A DNA stretch of 64,000 nt, taken from a virus. The stretch lies in the IMG/VR virus record IMGVR_UViG_3300007517_000005, positions 1 through 64,000 of that record. One strand, 5' to 3'. Within the stretch, counting starts at the first letter, position 1. Every line of letters starts with the position of its first letter. Positions 1 through 9,069 of this stretch are shown piece by piece. The notes under the pieces are model-generated. The model was not told the DNA's origin. It searched no databases and saw only the letters and a list, made by a program, of their open reading frames with translations. Position numbers and translations under genes: made by a program.

Positions 1-588
1 ATTCCTCAAGTGCTGTAATAGGCGAGCCCTTAAAGCATTATCACTCTCCCTATCCACACCACCTTCTATAGCTCCTACTACACTGTCAATAGATGTATTC
101 CTATACCTACCTACAGTGAATGTTATTGATGGGTAGAATGACGATGTCAGGCGTGTACCAGATGGTAGGTCACTACCTGTAGTACTAGTTGTGGCTTGCA
201 CGTACACTGGTATCTCTATCCCCACCCCTATGTATGCCCTCTGCTGCACCTCGTACTGGTACCTAGAAGTGGGGTCAGTTAATAATGCGCCCCCTAATAG
301 TAGTACTGCCTCACTAGACTTAACTAGTACCCATCCCTTAGCTCCCACCCCTGTTAATCTACTCAATCCATAATCACTAACCCTCTTATCTAAGTCAGTA
401 CCCGTTGCAGTACTTAAATGGAACCCAGATAATATACCCTCTATTAATGAGTCCTGCTCCGCTATTGCAATAGCTACAGCTCTATACAGTATGTATATGT
501 TTGAGTAAGGAGAGAAGTCATGTAAGGAGCCCCCTAATAAGGAGTCCCTCATTGATGTCAATATCTGTGCTACTGTACGTGCTGGCAT
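1..588 (-). CDS. Baseplate J-like protein (gp47 type), partial
   Basis: The minus strand is open from an ATG at 588 to the left edge, so only the first 196 residues are present. The translation shows the usual layout of phage baseplate J proteins: an early helical part, then a block beginning GTDLDKRVSDYGLSR (gp47/J proteins have a similar 'LD..A..YGL.R' block), then EGGVDRESDNALRARLL, close to the family's 'GG.D.ESDEALR.RL' segment. It should form the inner baseplate wedge with the gp25-like protein encoded at 1015-1428. Found by translating the minus strand; the C-terminal part lies outside the window. Confidence 0.85.
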   Translation of the reverse strand, partial: MPARTVAQILTSMRDSLLGGSLHDFSPYSNIYILYRAVAIAIAEQDSLIEGILSGFHLSTATGTDLDKRVSDYGLSRLTGVGAKGWVLVKSSEAVLLLGGALLTDPTSRYQYEVQQRAYIGVGIEIPVYVQATTSTTGSDLPSGTRLTSSFYPSITFTVGRYRNTSIDSVVGAIEGGVDRESDNALRARLLQHLRN

Positions 589-649
589 AGGTACTCTTAG
601 TTATTGGTATAGTAATAGATATACACGGCCTATTAAGGCACTAACTAGG

Positions 650-1018
650 ATGTCACACATGATTAGACCACAACCACCCATACAGAGTCTTGTATATGAT
701 GAAGAAGGAGTGCCTATGACTGTAGTGGGCATCAGTGCTGATGGTACATATACCCTGATGTATGAGGCGGGTAGTGATAGGGGATTCTATCGCCTTATGG
801 GGGGAGAGGAACTCTACCTATTTCTATGTAAACCATACCCTCTCGGTACTTATGATGTAGTGATAGAGATATTAGCTACTAAGACCGTGCGCGTTACCTC
901 TGATAGATTGGCAGACCTGAAGAGGGATATGGTGCCCGGTACTGACACACCCCCTATACCCTTGGGGGACTTCATGGTTATGTCTATGCGGCCTATACAT
1001 ATCGTACCTGTGAGTTAA
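650..1018 (+). CDS. Hypothetical plus-strand protein inside the baseplate block
   Basis: A 122-residue frame of ordinary composition, rich in beta-type segments (for example GTYDVVIEILATKTVRV). It is the only plus-strand gene between two minus-strand baseplate genes. It starts 61 bp from the divergent J-like gene and its stop overlaps the end of the gp25-like gene by 4 bp. No family is recognised. The alternative start MIRPQ lies three codons downstream. Tight fit between neighbours and lack of a minus-strand alternative support a real moron-like gene, but coding status is inferred. Confidence 0.6.
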   Translation: MSHMIRPQPPIQSLVYDEEGVPMTVVGISADGTYTLMYEAGSDRGFYRLMGGEELYLFLCKPYPLGTYDVVIEILATKTVRVTSDRLADLKRDMVPGTDTPPIPLGDFMVMSMRPIHIVPVS

Positions 1019-1428
1019 GGTAATGGTACCTCAAATACTAACTCCTCTGTATCACCTAAATGATTGTATATGATACGTATAGATACAGCATTCATAGGGC
1101 CCTCTGCTGCCGATAGTAATGATATACCTATATCCTCTATTACTACCCCTAATGGGGCATATGTGAGTGCTCGTTCTATATGCTTACGTGCACGGCTAAG
1201 GAAATCATAGGTGAACGGCTCCCCTAACTCCCTATAGATACCATCGCCATACTGTGCATCAACGTACCTACACTCTCCTTCTTCTAGTACAGGGCGAGAT
1301 AAGTACCCCAAGGGTGTAAGTATTGCCCTTCTAACGAGGTGCCTTATTATGTCCCCTGTACTAGTCAATATTGCTAAGTCTGATCCCTGTGTGAGAAGAT
1401 CCCCATCCCTTAACTGTAAGTCCGCCAT
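1015..1428 (-). CDS. gp25/W-like baseplate wedge protein
   Basis: A 137-residue protein matching the small gp25/GpW-like wedge family in length and layout. It has an N-terminal DLAILTSTGDIIRHLVRRAILTPLG-type region (read in parts: initial D.G dipeptides, helix, TP.G) and a C-terminal half with an E-R-A-L helix followed by IEDIGISL and a beta hairpin. gp25-type proteins nucleate sheath contraction at the baseplate. It sits just upstream (in transcription) of the J-like gene, the usual gene order. Confidence 0.8.
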   Translation of the reverse strand: MADLQLRDGDLLTQGSDLAILTSTGDIIRHLVRRAILTPLGYLSRPVLEEGECRYVDAQYGDGIYRELGEPFTYDFLSRARKHIERALTYAPLGVVIEDIGISLLSAAEGPMNAVSIRIIYNHLGDTEELVFEVPLP

Positions 1429-1516
1429 ACCTTATGTAATGCCCTAATGATTAATGTATATGTATTACCACTAAACCTATATAGGGTAAGGGTAATCTTA
1501 TATCATGCTCATGTAA

Positions 1517-1894
1517 CTACGATAACTCTATAGGCTCATATATTGAGTATGGTAAGCCTATGACTATCGGCCCCTCTTCAGCTATACCTACTACCATAGA
1601 CCCTCTCTTAGTGGCTGTGCCCCTCTCCGCTACTGCATCTATGTGTAAATAGCAGGGCCTCGGTATATCAATATCTAATATGATTAATGTAGATGGTACG
1701 ACTAACCTATACTCAAACCGTGCCTTCTTAGGCTTACACTCTATCCCTTCTACTACTGCCCTCATTGGATTAACTAACCCACACCCTAATGTTAAGCTTA
1801 AGGTTGCGCCACCCCACCCTTCAGGGGTCACTATCACAATACCTATACCCTCTATAGTTGTTGCATCTATAGGTTCTATTAGACTCTGTTCCAT
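1517..1894 (-). CDS. Hypothetical baseplate-region protein
   Basis: A 125-residue beta-rich protein with no recognised family. The frame also allows a GTG start at 1909; ATG at 1894 was preferred as the canonical codon, and either start overlaps the end of the preceding gene (1879). The position between hub-region genes and the gp25-like gene suggests a baseplate component; this is context only. Confidence 0.6.
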   Translation of the reverse strand: MEQSLIEPIDATTIEGIGIVIVTPEGWGGATLSLTLGCGLVNPMRAVVEGIECKPKKARFEYRLVVPSTLIILDIDIPRPCYLHIDAVAERGTATKRGSMVVGIAEEGPIVIGLPYSIYEPIELS

Positions 1895-2394
1895 ACCGTT
1901 AAGTAGCACTCCTCTATTACGGGCATTAACTTACTACCTATATCTGATAAGGGGAACTCGTACACTGAACCTGCCCTATCTTCAAGGTACAACATACCCC
2001 TGGGGCCATATATTAGTGCCTCATTGGGCGCGTATATTGACGCTATCCACACACATGGGCAGTACCTATCCTCAGTCTGGTACGGGGTTAATGCCTCCAT
2101 CCTCCCCCTGTCATATATACGGTTCCATTGTCTCACCACTATACTCATCACACCATTTAATACAGGCCCTTGTAAGTATGAATGGTGGAAGTACACAATA
2201 CCCCCCGGTAATATCCTATCCACTACTAAGTCGGCTTCCATTACCGTTAATGGTTTATCGCACCCCGTTAATGTAATAGGTGGTATACCCCTACTATCCT
2301 CGCATAAGGTAGAGGTATATGCTATCTGTAGTATCCGGGGGTAATACTCTACTACCCTCGCCGTGTGCACATTATTACTATCTACATCTGACAT
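1879..2394 (-). CDS. Hypothetical baseplate-region protein
   Basis: A 171-residue protein preceded by a good ribosome binding site (TAGGAGACAGAT-ATG). It is mostly predicted beta strand, contains several tyrosine-rich segments and CPCVW, and has no recognised domain. Its end overlaps the next gene. Inferred structural role from the run of baseplate genes. Confidence 0.65.
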   Translation of the reverse strand: MSDVDSNNVHTARVVEYYPRILQIAYTSTLCEDSRGIPPITLTGCDKPLTVMEADLVVDRILPGGIVYFHHSYLQGPVLNGVMSIVVRQWNRIYDRGRMEALTPYQTEDRYCPCVWIASIYAPNEALIYGPRGMLYLEDRAGSVYEFPLSDIGSKLMPVIEECYLTVWNRV

Positions 2395-2434
2395 ATCTGT
2401 CTCCTACTATTAAGCCGTACCCAATCGCTGCGCT

Positions 2435-5005
2435 CTAAGCGGTGGTAGCACCATCAGATAAGGTGCCTTTATAACCACCCTGTCCCTGCTCTACACCATC
2501 CCATAGTATAGGCCCCTTCTTCCCCTTACCACATAGTGACCAATCCTTGAGGAAGTCTAGGTCTAATCCCGGTAATACTATCTTCCCTATCTTACCAGTA
2601 ATAGAATCTAATGCTATATCAGGTAACTTCAATATAGCCTTTACATTAATCCACGACTTAGCACACGCTACTAAGTCATTCAAGAGGTTAGTTAGTGGCG
2701 TACCCATACCTATTACCTTCAATAACCTATCCACCTTCTTGATAGGGTCTAAGTCCCCTAAGAACGATGCCGCTTTATCTAAGGCCTTATCTAACGACTT
2801 ATCTACATCAATAGATACTACATCACCTTTAACAGTTAACATACCCTCCGGTAACTTTAACCCCACCTTATCCATAGCTATACCTAGTAGTTCTGCAGAC
2901 TCTAAGGTACCATCCTTACCTACTGCCTTCCCCAACCCTAGATCTTGCATGGCTTGCTGCAATGATATAGTCTCCCCTTTGACACCTGGTATCTGCCCTA
3001 GGACGGACTCAAGTACATCCCCTACCGCCATACTCTTCCCTCCACTGATAAGGGCTATGACATCCACTAGTGAGGATGGTGCACTAGTATTAGCTATACC
3101 ACCTACACCTAACTGCTCCGCCTTAGTAGAAGGAAGATTACTACTATCCATATACTGTGTAAGAGCTATACCCTTAGCAAACCCCAGTGAGGTCGCCTCT
3201 GCCTTCGATATATTACCACTAGCGTAATCCGCTAATGTAGCTATTACATCCTTAGATGCACCACCAGCTTTGAGGGCCGCATCCACCCACCCTTCACCTG
3301 TCGTAGCACCCTTACTTATAGGGCCGGTACTGCCAGGTTCGCTACGCTCGTTGCTAGCTGACACTGTGGATGTTGGCTTAGGTAATCCCTTGAGCTCAAG
3401 TGCGCGTGTCTTATATACCATGAGTGCGGCTCCGAATGTGGCAGTCAGAGCCGTTGATGATGTCTGTTTCTTATCCCCATCATTACCGTTTACACCCACC
3501 TGATCTACTGCAACCTTACCCGATATACCTACTATATTTAGGGCATCCTCTAACCATATAGGGTACTTCTCTGTGTGCACCCCCTCACTATGTGCATCAT
3601 CACTACCCTCACGCCCCCCCGCCTTCGGGGGCTTCTTCATAGAACTAGTATTCAGAGGGGCATCAGTTGGGGGCATGCAATTGATCTGTGGTACACGCGG
3701 TAATGCTATCGTCGGTAGTTTAGGTAGTTCGGGGAACTCCATACACCCTACAACCTCACTTATTACCTTATTGATTATCTCACCCATCCACCCCGTCATT
3801 GATAACGAGAACTTCTTAGTCAGCATTGTTAGTACACCACCAGCCACACCCTCTAACTTAATACCCTTCGATACATCCGCTAATAGCTTATTGGCTATAT
3901 TGATAGCCTCACCATGCACTACCATCCTCGCCATGCCTGTGACATTGGTAGTCTTACTACCTACTAATGTCGTAGAGGCTGGGGATACTAAGTTAGTACC
4001 ATCTGGTTTCAATGTGTATACGGTGCCGGGTGTAGGATTACCTACTAACCCACCTAATGCCCCTAATAAACCGCTACCACCACCTATCTTACTCAGGCCT
4101 ATACCTATTATCTTCTGCCCTAGTGAGGCCCCTAATGATGCACCTATACCTGCCATGAAGAATGATGGCGCCTCACCCTTAGCAGTGCCCTGCCCAGCAG
4201 TAAACGTTATACCTGTACCAGACGCCAATGTCTGCGTCTCTATGGCACGGGATGTGATATTCGTACCCTTCTCCTCAATGTCAGATGCCTGTATGGTGTG
4301 TAATTTAGTGGTAGTACTCACCTTATATGCGGCATCAGTACTCACCTCATTGAAGTACGTGCGGTTAGATATACCACTCTTCGAGTCCGTACCCACTAAT
4401 GTATTCCTTATCTCGTAGTTGTGGTGCACAAACTTCACATTCTCTGTAGATAGTTCGTGCCAGCTATGTGCACATTTACTAGTGTTACTTTGGCTATTGA
4501 ATGCTATCTGACTATGGGCCCCACCCATTGACACATTATCGCCCTGTATGCGCGTCAGTGGGGCCTCGAATAGAGCGTGTGAATCACTGACAAACCTTAA
4601 CCCATTAGGCTTATCATGGTGCTTCTTTGATGCCTTCATACTGTCACATAAGGCCTTCAACATCATCTCCACTTCCCCCAACATATCATCGGGTGCCTCA
4701 TGCTCATGATCGTGGAGGTGTGGCTTAGTCTTCTCTATCGTCTCCTTATGGCTAGCGAGTATTGTCTTAATAGTCTCCGCAGTAGTGGCAGCGGCCTGTA
4801 AGTATGAACCACTGCCCCCTGTAGCGGATGCTATCTCTGACATGGGCTGTAACGATACCTTTGGTGGTTCCGATATCGTATTGGGACTATCACCTTTCTT
4901 CGATGTACTAGCGGCATCCTTCGTAGATGACACCACCGCATCCTTCGCCCCATCCATTAGGGATGCTATTGCACCTGTTAACCATAAAGGACTATCTGCC
5001 ATCAT
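2435..5005 (-). CDS. Large baseplate/tail structural protein of unknown family
   Basis: An 856-residue protein starting ATGATG after an AGGAG site. The N-terminal ~120 residues are Ser/Thr/Lys-rich low complexity. Residues ~140-270 resemble a repetitive beta region with alternating S/T/N residues, as in gp5/VgrG-type beta-helices. A Gly-rich hydrophobic stretch follows around residue 285-320 (GIGASLGASLG and similar), then long amphipathic segments. A degenerate family-B repeat at 3339-3354 encodes part of the ASNERSEPG linker. No known fold is certain; tail-tip, secreted-effector-like or baseplate roles are all possible. Its start overlaps the end of the preceding gene by 14 bp. Confidence 0.7.
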   Translation of the reverse strand: MMADSPLWLTGAIASLMDGAKDAVVSSTKDAASTSKKGDSPNTISEPPKVSLQPMSEIASATGGSGSYLQAAATTAETIKTILASHKETIEKTKPHLHDHEHEAPDDMLGEVEMMLKALCDSMKASKKHHDKPNGLRFVSDSHALFEAPLTRIQGDNVSMGGAHSQIAFNSQSNTSKCAHSWHELSTENVKFVHHNYEIRNTLVGTDSKSGISNRTYFNEVSTDAAYKVSTTTKLHTIQASDIEEKGTNITSRAIETQTLASGTGITFTAGQGTAKGEAPSFFMAGIGASLGASLGQKIIGIGLSKIGGGSGLLGALGGLVGNPTPGTVYTLKPDGTNLVSPASTTLVGSKTTNVTGMARMVVHGEAINIANKLLADVSKGIKLEGVAGGVLTMLTKKFSLSMTGWMGEIINKVISEVVGCMEFPELPKLPTIALPRVPQINCMPPTDAPLNTSSMKKPPKAGGREGSDDAHSEGVHTEKYPIWLEDALNIVGISGKVAVDQVGVNGNDGDKKQTSSTALTATFGAALMVYKTRALELKGLPKPTSTVSASNERSEPGSTGPISKGATTGEGWVDAALKAGGASKDVIATLADYASGNISKAEATSLGFAKGIALTQYMDSSNLPSTKAEQLGVGGIANTSAPSSLVDVIALISGGKSMAVGDVLESVLGQIPGVKGETISLQQAMQDLGLGKAVGKDGTLESAELLGIAMDKVGLKLPEGMLTVKGDVVSIDVDKSLDKALDKAASFLGDLDPIKKVDRLLKVIGMGTPLTNLLNDLVACAKSWINVKAILKLPDIALDSITGKIGKIVLPGLDLDFLKDWSLCGKGKKGPILWDGVEQGQGGYKGTLSDGATTA

Positions 5006-5765
5006 TTAACTCCTGTACTATTGCCCCTAACCTCTGCAAGCATGGGGCGTGTGCATCTCTCAGGTACTCCGCTGCCTTACTTATATCTACAGATCTCTCA
5101 TATGGGTCACTGTACGCTCTGATGTACGCATCATTAAGTACCTGTGCTGCCTGCACTACTAACAATAAATCCCACCCCCCAGGTCTACAGATACCCAATA
5201 TGTATGACATGGCCATGCGTAACCCCTGTGGGTCAGATAATACAGAGATCGACATCAGTGGTAATAGTAACTTCTCTACCACTGTTCCCGTTGATGTAGA
5301 TGGTACCCATTCACTAGCTCGCCTTATATATATCAACTCCTCATATAGGGCCCGCCATTGTGGGGGTAGTGTCAGGTGCAGTACATCCTTACCCATTAGT
5401 GGGCATAGCCCTGACCGTAACCATGCAAGTGATAAGGCAGTGATAGTAGTGCATGCCTTCTCTTCCATATCCCCTACGGGGTTGTAACCCTCACCTCGCT
5501 CTAAGTACCAATCCACTGCCTTGGGGAACTCAGTCCCCATTACCTGTACGTTATTCAGTACTTGCTGTATGGGCTCTAAATAACTATCTAAGGTGTTATG
5601 TACCTTATAGTAATCACTACATACTCTGACCATACGCGAGGGGTGCATGTACGTCGTGGGGTGCATGTACATCCCATACCCTAGACTCCCATAAGGGAAG
5701 CCCCACACAGACTCGTGATTAGTTAGCCTATCCATTAGGTAGGTACTAGGTAACTCCTTTCTCAA
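4992..5765 (-). CDS. Hypothetical baseplate-region protein, start uncertain
   Basis: At least 257 residues, mainly helical, with no recognised domain. No ATG or GTG is available near the beginning: the first usable start is TTG at 5765, and the frame stays open upstream to about 5838, just after the preceding stop, without any canonical start. Either a TTG or a rarer start is used, or the original start was lost. The end overlaps the start of the 856-residue gene. Confidence 0.6.
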   Translation of the reverse strand: MRKELPSTYLMDRLTNHESVWGFPYGSLGYGMYMHPTTYMHPSRMVRVCSDYYKVHNTLDSYLEPIQQVLNNVQVMGTEFPKAVDWYLERGEGYNPVGDMEEKACTTITALSLAWLRSGLCPLMGKDVLHLTLPPQWRALYEELIYIRRASEWVPSTSTGTVVEKLLLPLMSISVLSDPQGLRMAMSYILGICRPGGWDLLLVVQAAQVLNDAYIRAYSDPYERSVDISKAAEYLRDAHAPCLQRLGAIVQELNDGR

Positions 5766-5840
5766 TCCATTGATCTGTACGTAGTATGAGTAGTGCTTAG
5801 TCCTCTCAGGGACATTGATTACTGATACCCCTAGTAATGT

Positions 5841-6032
5841 TCATAGTAAGGATAGCAAAGTACCATCCACACCACTCTCTATGGACATTAGGTCTACTAA
5901 CCTACCCTGACTGTGGATGGTATTATATACCGTAGCTAACTCCCTCTGGTACTTATCCATAGCACTAGGGGATTCATGGGATAGGGCCGCTGTATCACCA
6001 TCCATCACCATGTAATCATCCGCTCTATACAT
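5841..6032 (-). CDS. Small hypothetical protein
   Basis: A 63-residue acidic/helical protein. ATG at 6032 was chosen because GAGGTGGGGT stands directly before it; a TTG at 6044 would overlap the upstream stop. No family recognised. It lies in a tightly packed run of minus-strand genes. Confidence 0.55.
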   Translation of the reverse strand: MYRADDYMVMDGDTAALSHESPSAMDKYQRELATVYNTIHSQGRLVDLMSIESGVDGTLLSLL

Positions 6033-6040
6033 ACCCCACC

Positions 6041-6592
6041 TCAATTATAAGTATTCTCTATTACTACATTGTGCACTAATACCCCCGCCGTACTACTATA
6101 CCCTAGCTCCCTTGTGAGGTACTGTAAACACAATGACCTATCATCTGTATCCGCTACCTCCTTGTACGTTGACCACTCCTGTGTACCCATCAGAGAGTTG
6201 ATATCCAGTAACCTTACATCACGCTCCGTCACCCCCTGTGATACCAGTGACAGCATGTACGGGGATAGTTGCACCCCATCTACTGCATTCAACATTGATA
6301 CTATCTCAAAGGGTGGTAGTGGGTCATCTAATACCCCCGCGGTAGTTGTATACGACCTCTCCCATTGGTAACTATCCCATGCCCCCAGGATACGCATGAG
6401 AGGTGATGTTACTAATAGGAACATCTGCCCCGCTCTCCTATCGCGGTACTGTGGCCCGTACGTGTACCCCATTAAGTACGTGAATATAGCTTCATGTGTG
6501 GCATTACCCCCTTCCCCTGCTATCAATTGACGTAAGGTGAGTAATGCCTCATGCCCCTCATACGCACATGAATTGTCTGTGTAGTAACCCAT
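6041..6592 (-). CDS. Hypothetical baseplate-region protein
   Basis: A 183-residue protein, largely helical (LLTLRQLIAGEGG, LGAWDSYQWER), with no recognised domain. It begins one base after the M23 peptidase gene ends and its stop lies next to the following small gene, so it is co-transcribed with the cell-wall-hydrolase cluster. Function unknown. Confidence 0.6.
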   Translation of the reverse strand: MGYYTDNSCAYEGHEALLTLRQLIAGEGGNATHEAIFTYLMGYTYGPQYRDRRAGQMFLLVTSPLMRILGAWDSYQWERSYTTTAGVLDDPLPPFEIVSMLNAVDGVQLSPYMLSLVSQGVTERDVRLLDINSLMGTQEWSTYKEVADTDDRSLCLQYLTRELGYSSTAGVLVHNVVIENTYN

Positions 6593-7948
6593 CTAACACT
6601 CCATAACTGAACATGGATCTATACGCTGATTATTATTATCGTACACTTCCAAATGTAAGTGGGGGCCGGTACCTCTGCCAGTATTACCCGTATAACCAAT
6701 AAGTTGCCCTGCCTTTACAGAGGTGCCATCTGCTAAGCCTGCATACCTATCCATGTGTGCGTAGAATGTTTCCCCTATACTACTGCCTGGGTGTTTAACA
6801 GATAACCAATTACCATAACCCGCTTCTACCCCTTTCTCTCCTATCACACCATCTGCAGGCGCATATATTGGGGTACCAATTGGTGTACCGAAGTCTACTC
6901 CTTGGTGCATCCTACCCCAACGCATACCCATTGGTGATGTTAATGGGAATCCCTTGACTGGGTTATTCAGACTGCCTGCCTTTGGGGGTGTTGTATTGCC
7001 TCCCATACTCGGCTTAGAACTACCTGTGTTAGAACTACCTGTGACAGTCGCCACAGTGGTCTTCGTACTCATTGAGCCATACATAGGCGTAGTAGATTGA
7101 CCACCCTCTATTCCTAATGTAGTGACCTTTAATGTACACCCCCTATATATCTTACCCATCTGCATCGTCCAATCCCAGGGCGCAGTCTTCGTACAATCTC
7201 TTGTGTACGTCCCTATGATTACTGAGTTATTATTGGTACCGAGAGAGGCTGGAGCACTACCTCCACCAGGTGATGTACCACTCTTGTCTAGGGTAGTAAA
7301 CCCCTTATCGCCACCTATTGCTGGAGGTGGTAAACCTGATAGAGAACCATTAGTGGGTATACCTATCTTCTGCATAGCATTTACTATCTCATCCATCCTC
7401 CTCTTCTGATCTTCAGAGTGCTTCTCCATATTCGCCCATAACTCGGGGTGCGATACGCCTGTTGGATTAAATCCATCTACACCGACCCCTGCATCCCCTG
7501 CATATATTCGTGCTTGTAATAATGTATCTGGAGTTATACCATTCTTAGCTAAGTAAGGTAGGGTAGGAATAAACCCCTCCCTTGCCATCTTTGGTGATTG
7601 ATTCCATATATCTAGATAACTAGACATCAATAAGGTGTTAGTTGGGTCTAATCCAGCACTACGCATTAGAGGTGCCACCCTCTCCGCCTCCGCTTTTAAT
7701 ATAGGGTGGTACATGCGATCGGCCTCCTCTGGACTTGAACCTTTATAGTAAGCCCCATTGACTGAGTAATTACCTACATTCCAGGCACCATTGCCGGGGT
7801 CTCTATGCCCATCGTAGGGCCTAGTACCATCAGACAGTACTGTAAATCCCCCATCAGCAGTCCTATTACCTTCTGCCATACCAATAATCCTACCTATAGG
7901 ACTATTGATAGCTCCCCCTGCAAATAGTTTATCTATCCCTTCATCCAT
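6593..7948 (-). CDS. Two-domain cell-wall hydrolase: lysozyme-like domain plus M23 endopeptidase
   Basis: A 451-residue protein. Residues ~1-195 are a paralogue of the next gene upstream: IGRIIGMAEGNRTADGG, HRDPGNG..N.G.YS and SSPEEAD, a block I associate with a lysozyme-like domain frequent in cyanobacteria and their phages (the Glu in AEGNR is the likely catalytic acid). After a Gly/Ser/Thr-rich linker, residues ~330-450 form an M23 (LytM-like) zinc peptidase with HQGVDFG (H-x3-D) and HLHLEV. The two activities would cut glycan and peptide bonds of murein during entry. It follows its paralogue by a TAATG overlap. Confidence 0.85.
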   Translation of the reverse strand: MDEGIDKLFAGGAINSPIGRIIGMAEGNRTADGGFTVLSDGTRPYDGHRDPGNGAWNVGNYSVNGAYYKGSSPEEADRMYHPILKAEAERVAPLMRSAGLDPTNTLLMSSYLDIWNQSPKMAREGFIPTLPYLAKNGITPDTLLQARIYAGDAGVGVDGFNPTGVSHPELWANMEKHSEDQKRRMDEIVNAMQKIGIPTNGSLSGLPPPAIGGDKGFTTLDKSGTSPGGGSAPASLGTNNNSVIIGTYTRDCTKTAPWDWTMQMGKIYRGCTLKVTTLGIEGGQSTTPMYGSMSTKTTVATVTGSSNTGSSKPSMGGNTTPPKAGSLNNPVKGFPLTSPMGMRWGRMHQGVDFGTPIGTPIYAPADGVIGEKGVEAGYGNWLSVKHPGSSIGETFYAHMDRYAGLADGTSVKAGQLIGYTGNTGRGTGPHLHLEVYDNNNQRIDPCSVMEC

Positions 7949-8523
7949 TACATAGCCCTTATGTTGCGTATAGCTGTTGCAATAGCCTCTGCCCTACGTG
8001 TCTGGTCAGCTACATGACCTTTCATATCAGTCCATAGACTAGCGTGTGCATAGCCTGTAGGGTTGAAGCCGGGACCTACCCCCTCATCTCCTGCATATAC
8101 CCGTACCATTAAGACTGTCTCCTCCGTGATGCCATTATCTACTAGGTACGGCAATGCACATAAGAACCCATCAATTGCCATCAATGGTGATTGATTCCAC
8201 ACATCTAAATAGTTAGCCATTAATAGGGCATTAGAGCTATCCAACCCCATTGCTTCTATAACAGGGGCAACTCTTATTGCCTCCCCTTGGAGGATCTTAT
8301 GGTACATACTATCTGCATATTCTGGACTACTGCAGCTATAGTACTCACCATTGACTGAGTAATTACCTACATTCCAGGCACCGTTGCCTGGGTCTGTATG
8401 CCCATAATAACTATCAGTTACGCCCCCATCAGCGGTTCGATTACCTTCAGCTAATCCTATGATTAAACCTATGGTGCTATTGAGGGCACCACCCGTGAAT
8501 AATGATTCTACATTATGTGTCAT
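7948..8523 (-). CDS. Lysozyme-like tail hydrolase, single domain
   Basis: A 191-residue paralogue of the N-terminal half of the neighbouring M23 fusion. It shares IGLIIGLAEGNRTADGG, GHTDPGNGAWNVGNYSVNG, WNQSP and the ARVYAGD.G-type segment. The tandem arrangement shows a duplication in which one copy gained, or the other lost, the M23 domain. Likely murein-degrading, acting in the baseplate or as endolysin; the assignment of glycosidase activity is from family memory, not from a solved motif. Confidence 0.7.
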   Translation of the reverse strand: MTHNVESLFTGGALNSTIGLIIGLAEGNRTADGGVTDSYYGHTDPGNGAWNVGNYSVNGEYYSCSSPEYADSMYHKILQGEAIRVAPVIEAMGLDSSNALLMANYLDVWNQSPLMAIDGFLCALPYLVDNGITEETVLMVRVYAGDEGVGPGFNPTGYAHASLWTDMKGHVADQTRRAEAIATAIRNIRAM

Positions 8524-8544
8524 GTTTTACTACTAATAAACTTA

Positions 8545-9069
8545 CTACTGAACACCTACCCCAAAGTATATCTCTTTCTGTGGCTCCCACTTATTTACAT
8601 CCCTCCACAACCTATCCATATCTACTAAACATGGATCTCTCTCAGTAACTTCAGGGTCTAGTACCTCATCATGCAATACCACCTGTGCCCTCTCTATACC
8701 CATCTGAGATATCAAGTATGACAGCGAGTAATATATCTCTACTGTGTACGGCATAGGCCCTTCTAAACATATAGAGTATGCGAACGGGTCTACACTACCA
8801 TTAACTGATTCCCCTAAGTATGATGATGGGCCGCATGCTGACGCTTTAACGTACGCAGGTACTAGGTACACTATCTCCCCATCCCTACGTATTACGGTAT
8901 GGTAACTGGCCTTAAACCTATCATCTAATGACCATGATAAGGCACCCTCCGCAGGCCCATTAGAGTCATGTAATACTACTATCGGTACGCAAAGGCCCGT
9001 GGATATAGCACTCCCTGGCAGTCGCAGCCCTGCGGCACCTCCCCTAGGGTCGTGACCTACAGCACTCAT
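8545..9069 (-). CDS. N-acetylmuramoyl-L-alanine amidase (Amidase_2/PGRP fold)
   Basis: A 174-residue protein. VVLHDSNGP (His34), ASYHTVIRRDGEIVYLVP, a central SICLEG and VVLHDEVLDP (His133) followed by RDPCLVD (Cys147) reproduce the zinc-site order His-His-Cys of T7-lysozyme-type amidases. The start overlaps the spike gene stop (ATGA). The first ~25 residues, rich in Gly/Ala/Arg/Pro, are encoded by family-A repeats (9008-9066), so the N-terminus is repeat-derived. Expected to cut the amide between N-acetylmuramic acid and L-Ala. Confidence 0.85.
   Translation of the reverse strand: MSAVGHDPRGGAAGLRLPGSAISTGLCVPIVVLHDSNGPAEGALSWSLDDRFKASYHTVIRRDGEIVYLVPAYVKASACGPSSYLGESVNGSVDPFAYSICLEGPMPYTVEIYYSLSYLISQMGIERAQVVLHDEVLDPEVTERDPCLVDMDRLWRDVNKWEPQKEIYFGVGVQ
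9008..9066 (+). repeat. Family-A palindromic repeats, tandem, forming the amidase N-terminus
   Basis: Two adjoining family-A units, read on the plus strand as AGCACTCCCTGGCAGTCGC..., GCGGCACCTCCCCTAGGGTC... and a closing AGCACTC. They occupy the codons between the amidase start and its first conserved strand. Confidence 0.75.

Noticed and set aside
1680-2344. Plus-strand ORFs of 198 and 106 residues
   Set aside because: Antisense to two minus-strand baseplate genes with good ribosome sites and overlapping stops and starts.
2547-4418. Long plus-strand ORFs of 226-281 residues
   Set aside because: They mirror the minus-strand 856-residue gene; Pro/Ser/Ile-rich antisense composition without motifs.
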